A stretch of 13,385 nt of DNA from UBA4416 sp043719555 (GTDB lineage Bacteria; Bacteroidota; Bacteroidia; B-17B0; Aurantibacillaceae). The notes beneath the pieces are model-generated. The model was not told the DNA's origin and did not search any database. It saw nothing but the letters and a program-made list of their open reading frames with translations. The stretch lies in contig JAYSTR010000057.1 of the NCBI GenBank assembly GCA_043719555.1, positions 1-13,385 on the forward strand, read 5' to 3'. Shown here one piece after another: positions 1-6,910 of this stretch (position 1 is the stretch's first letter; each line of letters begins with the position of its first letter). Position numbers and translations under genes: made by a program.

Positions 1-3000
1 TCTGGTGTTCCATCTGCAACCCCAGTAAGATGTAATTATTCTGCAACTTATGGCACAACAGGTTTAACATTACCTCCATCAGCTGCAATTCCATTAAGTA
101 TTGGCGCAGGCGGTATTCCAACGATGCCTGGATTAAATGTTACAGCTGGACAAACTTACGTATTAATAGTTGATAATTATTCAGCAAATACAAATGGGTA
201 TACCTTAAGTTTTATTGGCACTGCCTCTATTTTTGATACAACACCGCCACAGGTTACCTCTTCTAACTATGTTTGTAATTCAAGTTCAATTAACGTTAAC
301 TATAGTGAGTATGTAGATTGTTTGTTGGCTGGTAATGTTGCAAACTATTCCATTACAGGTCCGTCAGGAGCTGTTACATTAAATTCTGCAACTGGTTATT
401 TATGTTCTACAGGTGCTTCAAATACTCAAACAGTTACTTTAAATTTTAATACAGCAGGCATGACAACGGGCATTTATACCGTAAACGTAGCTGGAGGAAC
501 AGTTGCAGATAAATGTGGCAATATTATGGCTCCTCAACAGTTTACGTTTCAATATTTAGCGCCAATTACAGTGTCCGCCTCATCTACATTAGTTTGTTCA
601 GGTCAACCATCAACGTTAACTATTAATCCATCTACTGCAATTTCTGGATTAACCTATGCATGGACACCAATAGCAAGCTCACAAAACTCTTTAGTAGTAA
701 ACCCAACAATTAATAACACTTATCTTGCAACTGTTAGTTACAATGGCTGTAATCGTTCGGCTTCTGTAAATGTCGATATTCAATCAACACCTATTGTAGT
801 TATTAATCCAAGTAACGTTTCATTATGTAGTGGTACAACTAATTTAAATGCAATAGCTACCATAGGTGGAGCTCCATGTGCTACATGTAACTACACTTGG
901 TCTGGCGGTTCTTCGCAAGTAGATAATAATGTAGCTTCATCAACAGTAATGGGTGCAGGCGCAGGATCATATTCTGTAACCATTAGCTCAAGTGCAGGTT
1001 GTGTTGGCAATACTGCTGCATCTAATGTAAGTATTTTATCACCAGCAACTCCCCCATCATGTGACATTATTTATGTTACAAATGCTGGTTCTGCGTTAAG
1101 TAATGGATCAACTCCAACAGCCCCAACTACTATACAAAATGCCTTAACATTAGCGGCTTGTAATGCTATTACTATTAAAATGGCCGTAGGTGATTATACA
1201 ATTAACGCTCCATTAGATGTGAATAGTTACATTACTATTGAAGGAGGTTATAATACAACATTTACTCAAAAAACATCTGGTAAAGCGACAGTTGGTGGTT
1301 TTCCAGCGCAAGGTACTCGTATTATTCGTTCAACAACTGCACCAGAAGGTGGAAACACGCGCTACACAGCAATTAATGTTGCTCCAAGTGCAACTAGTTT
1401 TCGAATACAAGATTTAATTATACAAATGCCAAATGCAGCTGCTGGTTCTGGTATTTCAAACTACTGTATTTATTTAGGTGCAGGTTGTAGTAACTATAAT
1501 ATCGCACGTAATCTTATTAATACTGGCAATGCCGGTTCAGGTGCAACAGGAACAACTCCAGCTGTTACTTCATTTACTGGAGGTAATGGAGGTAATGGCT
1601 CTGCCGGAAATTTAGATGATGATTTTGTTGTTGGTTGCGGCGGCGGTGGCGGCGGCGGCGGCGGCACTGCTAACGGAAACATTGGTAATAACGCAACAGG
1701 AAATTTTGCAACTTTAAATAATTGTGGTGTTGGAACTATGGTTGGAGGGAATGGCGGAACAGGAGGTCCAACAGCAGGAAATGGCGCTAAAGGCGGAAGT
1801 GATACTGATGATTGCGCTGCAACATTTGCTGGACAACCTGGTGGAGCTGGTGGTATTTCTGCTAACGCTAGAAGCGGTGGCGGCGGCGGCGGCGGCGGTA
1901 CTGGCGGTGCTGGTAATGCTGTTCCTATAAATGGTGGAAATGGTGGAGGTGTATTAGCTACATTTGCAGCGAATACTACAGGTGGCACAGGTGGGTCAGC
2001 AGCAGACCCTGGTAACCCAGGTGTAGCTGGTGGAGCTGGTAGTGCTGGATTAGTAGGTGCTGTTGGAACTGTAGGCGCAAATGGTGCAGATTTATCAGGA
2101 TATTTTATACCTGGTGGTCAAGGTGGAGTTGGAGCTGATGGAACTGGTGGCCAAGGCGGAAAAGGCGGCGGCGGCGGCGGCGGACAAACTTGTTTCTTTT
2201 GTATTGATGGTGGTGGATCTGGCGGCGGCGGCGGTGGTGGCGGTGGACAAGGTGGAGTTGGCGGAACTGGAGGCTTTGGTGGTGGCTCTACTTATGGAAT
2301 ATTTATATTTAATAATGGCGTAAATGGACAAATTAAAGATTGTCAAGTAGTTTTAGGAAGTGCGGGTGCTGGTGGATTAGGAGGTGCCGGAGTTACTGGC
2401 GGAAATGGTGGTACGGGTGGCTTAGGTAGTACTTATGCTAGCCAAGTTGGTAGGGGTGGCAATGGTGGTGCCGGCGGAAAAGGCGGAAATGGTGGACAAG
2501 GTGGTGCAGGTGCAGCAGGTGCGGCAACAGCGGTTAATGTTGTTGGTGGTTCTGCTTTGTTAACAAATATTAATTCGTTTACCTTAAGTACTCAACCAGT
2601 TATTCAGGTGGATAATAAATCATGTTCAGATGTTTCTATAACTCATAGTTCTACAGCGACATCATGGTCAGCATTTGGAAGTGGCTCAAATCCAACAACA
2701 GCAGCTACACCTACAGCTCCTACTACTTACACAACATTAGGTCGTAAAACAATAGCAACTAACTTGAGTAATTACACAGATTTTAATAGCATTTTAGTAG
2801 CTCCTCCGAGTACAGGAAATATTCTAGCTTCAGTGTCAAATATTTGTCCAAACGGTAATATTTCTTTTGCAAGTTCAATAGCTGGAGCTTCTGGCGTTAC
2901 TTATTCTTGGACGGCTTCTCCTGCGGGAGCAACAATTGCAACAAGTACTTTAGCAGCATCTAGCATGACGTTTGCAAATGCAACCTCAAGTGCAATTATA

Positions 3001-6000
3001 TATACTGTGTCATTAAATTTAGCATCTAACTGCTGTGGAACGTTAACTGCAGTAACAAAAACAATTACAGTAGATCCAAATCCAGTAGCTCCGACAGCTA
3101 GTGTAAATTCTATTTGTAACGGGGGCATTGCAACGTTTAGTGCAACAGCGCCTTCAAGTGTTGTATTTGATTGGTATGATAATGCAACTGGCACAACTTT
3201 ATTAAATACCGGCACAAGTTATTCTTTAACAAGTGTAACAACACCAACAACAATATATGTTGGAGCAACAAATTCGGGTGGTTGTGCAAGTAGCTTAACT
3301 CCTGTTTCAATTACCCCAACAGTTGTTCCTGCTCCTACAGGTATTAATAGCTTAGCATGTGATATTGGAAATGTATCAGTTGGAATTAACCCTGCAAGTG
3401 GCGTAACAGATTACACGTGGTATTCGGATGCATTGGGAACAACATCGGTACAAGCAGGCTCTAGTTTAAGTTATGCTCAAAACATTGGCGTAGCTGGTGG
3501 TTCATATAATGTTTACGTACAATCAACTATACCAGGTTGTAATCCAAGTGCATTAATCATGGTTACTGGAAGTGTAACAGCTATACCTATAAGCGGCACT
3601 ATAACTTATTCACCAAATGATACGGTTTGTGTAGGTACGCCTGTAACCGCATCTATTGCCCCAACTGGTGGAAGCGGCGTATATACGTATACATGGTCGC
3701 CTTTAACATCAAATGCAGCAAGTGTCGTGTTTACGCCAACTGTTTCATCAGCTAACTCTGTAATTGTTGAGAGTAATGGTTGCGTACAACAATTTAATAT
3801 GCCAATTATTGTACAAGTTGCTCCAACATTAACAGTAAGTGCTACAAATTATACAATATGTAATGGTAACACAACTGCCTTAACAGCTAGTGGTGCCTCA
3901 TCTTATACATGGACTAACGGTGTAACTAACAGTGTTGCATTTAGCCCAACAATAACAAATACCTATACTGTAACTGGTGCTTCTGCAATAGGTTGCTCAA
4001 GTACTGAAACGATTACTGTTACTGTAAATAACGCACCTAATACAACAGCTACTGCCAGTGGTTCGTTAACATGTGCTTCATCAACTGTTAATTTAAACTC
4101 AAATTTAGCTGGTCAATCATATACTTGGACTGCACCAGTTGGAGGAACTATTAATACTGGTACAAACTCAACTATTGCAAATGTTTCGGGAGCTGGTACG
4201 TATACTTTAGATATAGTATCTAACGGATGTGCAAGCCAAACAATGGTAACGGTTGTTAGTAATAGTGTGTATCCATCGGTAAGTGCAGGTCCTGATCAAA
4301 TTATAACTTGCGGAACCAATAATGCCATTTTAACTGGTACGGCATCTAGCAACACAACTGTTATTTGGTTAACAACAGGTAACAGTGCATTAACACATAC
4401 CGCAACAGCACCAGGTATTTATACTCTAGAGGCGACAGATATTGCTACTCAATGTAAATCAACATCAACTGTTGAAGCATTTGCAAGTGTTGGAACGCCA
4501 ACTGGAACTATAAGTATTTCTCCTACAAATTCTATAACGTGTATTACAAATACGATTCAGATTTCTGTATTAACAAACACACCTGCGATAAGTTTAGTTT
4601 GGGTAAACACTCCAACTAACACTTCTACAAGTTTTATAGCAAATGTCCTAGGCACATATTCGGTTGTTTTAACAAACACTGCCTCTCCAACATGCCAAAG
4701 TACTTTAACTGCAATTGTGTTTGAAGATAAAACAGTAACAACGCCAACCATAACAGCAACAAGCAGTGTAACGTGTTTATCTAACACGGTTAATTTAGTG
4801 GCGACACCATCTTCTGCAAGTTATACTTATGCTTGGTCTGGTGCTGGGTTAGCTTCATCTGCGTCAAACTTGGCCATTGGAAATAACAGTGGAGATATTA
4901 TAGTAGCCATAACCAATACTGTAAATGGATGTGTTGGCTCAACTACTATTACAACATTACCAACAGATATGGTTGCGCCTACTGCAACTATTAATCCTAG
5001 TAATTACACCATAACTTGCGCAACAAATTCTGTACAATTAACAACCAGTAGCACGCCTACTAATGTTACGTATTCATGGACTCCAAACGGCGGAAGTTTA
5101 AGTTCAACTATTATATCTAATCCAATTGCAAATGGAGCTGGTACTTATGATGTATTAGTAACTGGAGTTAATGGTTGTACTGTAGTTGCTACCGCAACTG
5201 TTATTGGTGATTCAAATGCGCCAGTTATAAATATTACACCATCAAATACATTAACCATTAATTGTTACACTCCACAAGTTAACGCAAGTGTTACAACAAC
5301 GGCAACTATTACAGGTTATACTTGGACTCCTGCACCATTTATAGGCGTAGGAACCGGTAACGTTACGTTTAATGCAGGAGGTGTTTATAATGTAAATGTA
5401 ATTGCATCTAATGGATGTATAACAAACACAACTGTAACAGTTATAGCAGATAATATTACACCAACTATAACTATTAGCACACCAGCAGATATAAACTGTA
5501 CAAACCTTTTAGCACAAGTAAATGCAACTGTAATACCAACCTCTGTAACTGATTACACTTATACTTGGAGTGGAGCGGGAACAATTACTAACGGTAATAC
5601 ATTAAATCCAACAGTAAATGCTGGAGGCACATTTATGGCAACAGCAACAAATACTTTAAATGGTTGTGCAGGAACACAAACGGTTTTAGTAAATGCATAC
5701 ACAACGATACCTACAGCAAGTATTGCTATTACATCAACAAACAGTGCTTTAGGCTGTGGTACTGTTGGTGCAAGTGCTGTATTATTAAACGCAACATCAT
5801 CTGCAACTAATGTTGTTTATACTTGGTCGCCAGTTGGCTTAAGTTCGTTAGGTACATATACCGCAACTAATGCAAATACTTATTCTGTAATAGTATTTGA
5901 TGCTTCTAATACCTGTACAAACATTGCAACTTATACAGTTACTGGTAGTGCGGCTTTACCAAATGCAAATGCTTCGGCTGTAGCATCTATACCTTGTGGT

Positions 6001-6705
6001 TCATCAACAGTAAACTTACAAGGTTCATCAACAACAAGCCCTGTAAGTTTCGCATGGAGCGGGCCAGCTATTATTGCAAATGCTAATACGGCAACGCCAA
6101 CTATTACTAACAGTGGTGTTTATACTTTAACTGTAACTAATTTAACAAGTAGTTGTACAAATACAACTAGTGTAAATGTTACACAAGGAAACGTAACAGC
6201 AACAATTATTGCAACACCGATAGAAGGCACTTCTCCGTTACCTGTATCATTTACTTGTACAACAAATGCAGCAACTAACTTTGGCTGGACATTTGGTGAT
6301 GGTAATATAGCAGGAACACAAATAACAGCAAATACATTTACAAATAGCGGTACTTACACTGTTACTGTTGTTGCTTCAGCTGGAAGTTGTTCTTATACGA
6401 CATCAGTTATAATAATTGTTAATGATGCCTTTATGATAGAAATACCTAACGTATTTACCCCTAACGGTGATGGAGCAAACGATGAGTTTACAATTAAATC
6501 TACAGGTGTAAAAGAAATCACGTTGAATATTTTTAACCGTTGGGGACAACAATTATATAGTTTTAGTGGAGCAAAAGCTGCATGGGACGGAAAAACTCAG
6601 TCTAATGTTGATGTGCCAACAGGAACGTATTTTTACTTTGTTGTAGCCACTGGCTTTGATGGAACAGAAGTTAAAAAACAAGGAACAGTGAATTTATTTA
6701 AATAA
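1..6705 (+). CDS. Giant T9SS-exported surface protein with beta-helix, glycine-rich insertions and Ig-like repeat array (5' truncated)
   Basis: The frame is open from base 1 with no stop, so 2234 residues are visible and the true start lies upstream; the ATG at 124 is internal, because the residues before it (1-123) continue the same domain. Domains in order: end of a PPC-like domain (1-230), Big_5-type Ig domain opening DTTPPQV (235-555), two Ig/PKD-like repeats (565-1045), right-handed beta-helix (about 1057-2650) interrupted by glycine-rich segments, about fourteen Ig/PKD-like repeats (2815-6180), a PKD domain with WTFGDG (6190-6420), and a CHU_C/type B T9SS sorting domain (6442-6702). The product is therefore expected to cross the outer membrane by the type IX system and be surface-attached or released. 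Composition is rich in Thr, Ser, Asn, Ala and Gly, as is typical of such adhesin-like proteins. No catalytic domain is visible; a role in adhesion or cell-surface structure is inference. Tandem TAA stops end the gene. Confidence 0.93.
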   Translation, partial: SGVPSATPVRCNYSATYGTTGLTLPPSAAIPLSIGAGGIPTMPGLNVTAGQTYVLIVDNYSANTNGYTLSFIGTASIFDTTPPQVTSSNYVCNSSSINVNYSEYVDCLLAGNVANYSITGPSGAVTLNSATGYLCSTGASNTQTVTLNFNTAGMTTGIYTVNVAGGTVADKCGNIMAPQQFTFQYLAPITVSASSTLVCSGQPSTLTINPSTAISGLTYAWTPIASSQNSLVVNPTINNTYLATVSYNGCNRSASVNVDIQSTPIVVINPSNVSLCSGTTNLNAIATIGGAPCATCNYTWSGGSSQVDNNVASSTVMGAGAGSYSVTISSSAGCVGNTAASNVSILSPATPPSCDIIYVTNAGSALSNGSTPTAPTTIQNALTLAACNAITIKMAVGDYTINAPLDVNSYITIEGGYNTTFTQKTSGKATVGGFPAQGTRIIRSTTAPEGGNTRYTAINVAPSATSFRIQDLIIQMPNAAAGSGISNYCIYLGAGCSNYNIARNLINTGNAGSGATGTTPAVTSFTGGNGGNGSAGNLDDDFVVGCGGGGGGGGGTANGNIGNNATGNFATLNNCGVGTMVGGNGGTGGPTAGNGAKGGSDTDDCAATFAGQPGGAGGISANARSGGGGGGGGTGGAGNAVPINGGNGGGVLATFAANTTGGTGGSAADPGNPGVAGGAGSAGLVGAVGTVGANGADLSGYFIPGGQGGVGADGTGGQGGKGGGGGGGQTCFFCIDGGGSGGGGGGGGGQGGVGGTGGFGGGSTYGIFIFNNGVNGQIKDCQVVLGSAGAGGLGGAGVTGGNGGTGGLGSTYASQVGRGGNGGAGGKGGNGGQGGAGAAGAATAVNVVGGSALLTNINSFTLSTQPVIQVDNKSCSDVSITHSSTATSWSAFGSGSNPTTAATPTAPTTYTTLGRKTIATNLSNYTDFNSILVAPPSTGNILASVSNICPNGNISFASSIAGASGVTYSWTASPAGATIATSTLAASSMTFANATSSAIIYTVSLNLASNCCGTLTAVTKTITVDPNPVAPTASVNSICNGGIATFSATAPSSVVFDWYDNATGTTLLNTGTSYSLTSVTTPTTIYVGATNSGGCASSLTPVSITPTVVPAPTGINSLACDIGNVSVGINPASGVTDYTWYSDALGTTSVQAGSSLSYAQNIGVAGGSYNVYVQSTIPGCNPSALIMVTGSVTAIPISGTITYSPNDTVCVGTPVTASIAPTGGSGVYTYTWSPLTSNAASVVFTPTVSSANSVIVESNGCVQQFNMPIIVQVAPTLTVSATNYTICNGNTTALTASGASSYTWTNGVTNSVAFSPTITNTYTVTGASAIGCSSTETITVTVNNAPNTTATASGSLTCASSTVNLNSNLAGQSYTWTAPVGGTINTGTNSTIANVSGAGTYTLDIVSNGCASQTMVTVVSNSVYPSVSAGPDQIITCGTNNAILTGTASSNTTVIWLTTGNSALTHTATAPGIYTLEATDIATQCKSTSTVEAFASVGTPTGTISISPTNSITCITNTIQISVLTNTPAISLVWVNTPTNTSTSFIANVLGTYSVVLTNTASPTCQSTLTAIVFEDKTVTTPTITATSSVTCLSNTVNLVATPSSASYTYAWSGAGLASSASNLAIGNNSGDIIVAITNTVNGCVGSTTITTLPTDMVAPTATINPSNYTITCATNSVQLTTSSTPTNVTYSWTPNGGSLSSTIISNPIANGAGTYDVLVTGVNGCTVVATATVIGDSNAPVINITPSNTLTINCYTPQVNASVTTTATITGYTWTPAPFIGVGTGNVTFNAGGVYNVNVIASNGCITNTTVTVIADNITPTITISTPADINCTNLLAQVNATVIPTSVTDYTYTWSGAGTITNGNTLNPTVNAGGTFMATATNTLNGCAGTQTVLVNAYTTIPTASIAITSTNSALGCGTVGASAVLLNATSSATNVVYTWSPVGLSSLGTYTATNANTYSVIVFDASNTCTNIATYTVTGSAALPNANASAVASIPCGSSTVNLQGSSTTSPVSFAWSGPAIIANANTATPTITNSGVYTLTVTNLTSSCTNTTSVNVTQGNVTATIIATPIEGTSPLPVSFTCTTNAATNFGWTFGDGNIAGTQITANTFTNSGTYTVTVVASAGSCSYTTSVIIIVNDAFMIEIPNVFTPNGDGANDEFTIKSTGVKEITLNIFNRWGQQLYSFSGAKAAWDGKTQSNVDVPTGTYFYFVVATGFDGTEVKKQGTVNLFK
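1639..1665 (+). repeat. Polyglycine run 1 (nine Gly codons, eight of them GGC)
   Basis: Nine consecutive glycine codons follow a Cys codon; all are GGC except the third, which is GGT. It is a near-perfect triplet microsatellite inside an AT-rich gene, so slippage would add or remove glycines without breaking the frame. Confidence 0.95.
1876..1899 (+). repeat. Polyglycine run 2 (eight Gly codons)
   Basis: Eight consecutive glycine codons: one GGT, six GGC in tandem, then GGT. Confidence 0.95.
2164..2184 (+). repeat. Polyglycine run 3 (seven Gly codons)
   Basis: Six tandem GGC codons and one GGA, lying just before the CFFC cysteine pair. Confidence 0.95.
2221..2247 (+). repeat. Polyglycine run 4 (nine Gly codons)
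   Basis: Nine glycine codons: four tandem GGC, then a mixture of GGT, GGC and GGA. The mixed end suggests older, partly decayed expansion compared with runs 2 and 3. Confidence 0.95.
2356..2520 (+). repeat. Second, smaller glycine-rich insertion in the beta-helix
   Basis: About 55 residues of GGx/GGAGG-type sequence (for example GGNGGTGG, GGKGGNGGQGGAG). It starts at the point after the third rung that corresponds to the start of the larger insertion, and ends just before the fourth rung (AVNVV, 2530 on). Unlike the larger insertion it has no long pure polyglycine run and no cysteine. Confidence 0.85.
2815..6180 (+). repeat. Array of about 14 divergent Ig/PKD-like repeats
   Basis: Fourteen blocks of about 70-90 residues follow one another. 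A typical block has a Pro/Thr-rich linker, a strand with an early Cys (pattern such as ITCxTN or SLTCASS), a central Y-x-W strand (YTWT, YAWSG, YSWTP), a GxY or NTY-type turn, and a late Cys (NGC is the commonest context), then a T-V-rich final strand. This matches the Bacteroidota Ig-like/PKD-like repeats common in T9SS cargo. The early and late cysteines could form one disulfide per domain. The repeats are divergent at protein level and I see no long identical DNA repeats, so this is an old duplication series. Repeat count is by eye and could be off by one. Confidence 0.8.
6442..6702 (+). other. T9SS type B (CHU_C / gliding-motility-associated) C-terminal sorting domain
   Basis: The last 87 residues begin IPNVFTPNGDGANDEF and continue with LNIFNRWGQQLY, a W-DGK block, VPTGTYFYFV and a final KKQGTVNLFK strand. 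These are the hallmark positions of the family that directs export through the type IX secretion system in gliding and related Bacteroidota. A PKD domain (WTFGDG at 6286-6303) lies immediately upstream, as is usual. In known members, type B domains depend on dedicated PorP/SprF-like outer-membrane partners; none is encoded in this window. Confidence 0.95.
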
Positions 6706-6729
6706 TAATTAAAACAACATTATAATTTA

Positions 6730-6760
6730 TAGGCTACTCAATCGAGTAGCCTATTTTTTT
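6730..6760 (+). terminator. Intrinsic terminator of the surface-protein gene
   Basis: A perfect 10-bp stem (6730-6739 with 6744-6753, arms TAGGCTACTC/GAGTAGCCTA) with a four-base AATC loop is followed directly by seven T residues. It starts 24 bases after the stop codon. Confidence 0.92.
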
Positions 6761-6831
6761 GCGAAAATCGAACTAAATTGAATTAACCCCCTAATTTATT
6801 ACTACTATTTGTAAAAAAGTGTTGTTTTTTA

Positions 6832-6863
6832 TTTGCACCCCCCCTTTTTTTGATATATTTTTG
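6832..6863 (+). promoter_or_regulatory. Predicted Bacteroidota-type promoter for glnN
   Basis: A TTTG -33 element (6832-6835) and a perfect TAnnTTTG -7 element (TATTTTTG, 6856-6863) are separated by 20 bases, matching the consensus for the Bacteroidota primary sigma factor. Transcription would begin near 6868-6872, leaving a leader of about 40 bases before the glnN ATG at 6911. The spacer contains a C7 run (6838-6844) directly followed by T7 (6845-6851). No Shine-Dalgarno sequence is seen; the leader is A/T-rich, as is common in this phylum. Confidence 0.7.
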
Positions 6864-6910
6864 TCAAAAAAATAGAAAATTATCATTTTACACTATAAAA
6901 AAATAAAATT

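Larger units (their letters stand above)
1525..2286 (+). repeat. Large glycine-rich (GGx) insertion in the beta-helix
   Basis: About 254 residues dominated by GGx and GxGG triplets (GGNGGNG, GGTGGP, GGQGGVG and similar). It contains four uninterrupted polyglycine runs of 7-9 residues and five cysteines (codons at 1636, 1723, 1813, 2191 and 2200, the last two as CFFC). It begins directly after the second rung and ends where the next rung resumes at about 2290. Short polar or hydrophobic interruptions such as LDDDFVVGC and ATLNNCGVG occur at intervals. Composition resembles proteins known to form polyglycine-II helix bundles, but that structure is inference here. The DNA is locally far more GC-rich than its surroundings. 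Confidence 0.9.
1057..2650 (+). other. Right-handed parallel beta-helix (pectin-lyase-like) region within the surface protein
   Basis: The segment opens with a YVTNAGSALSNGS...TIQNAL block, the usual entry to DUF1565-type beta-helix domains (a Gly/Ser-rich turn, then a capping helix preceding the rungs). Four rungs can then be aligned by eye: YTAINV...FRIQDLIIQ (1363 on), YCIYLG...YNIARNLIN (1462 on), YGIFIF...GQIKDCQVV (2293 on) and AVNVVG...LTNINSFTL (2530 on). Each has two short beta-strands with alternating hydrophobic residues, separated by a turn. No catalytic lyase residues are recognisable, so this is more likely a structural or ligand-binding helix than an enzyme. The fold call is from pattern, not from a profile search. 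Confidence 0.65.

Noticed and set aside
124..126. ATG as the start of the large surface-protein gene
   Set aside because: The frame is open back to base 1 and the preceding residues continue the PPC-like domain, so this Met is internal and the gene is truncated by the window.
1494..1988. Minus-strand 164-codon open frame rich in proline
   Set aside because: It is the antisense shadow of GGx/GGC glycine codons (read as Pro/Ala), with no independent signals.
1639..2247. GGC tracts as a CRISPR-like or structured repeat array
   Set aside because: There are no constant repeats with unique spacers; they are in-frame glycine codons.
1724..2346. Other overlapping open frames in the glycine-rich region on both strands (Ala-rich or Val/Leu-rich)
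   Set aside because: They arise from frame-shifted reading of tandem GGC/GGT codons; none has family resemblance or start signals.
6858..6870. Inverted repeat TTTTTG-T-CAAAAA overlapping the glnN -7 element as an operator
   Set aside because: It is short, made almost entirely of A/T runs and overlaps required promoter bases, so it is expected by chance.
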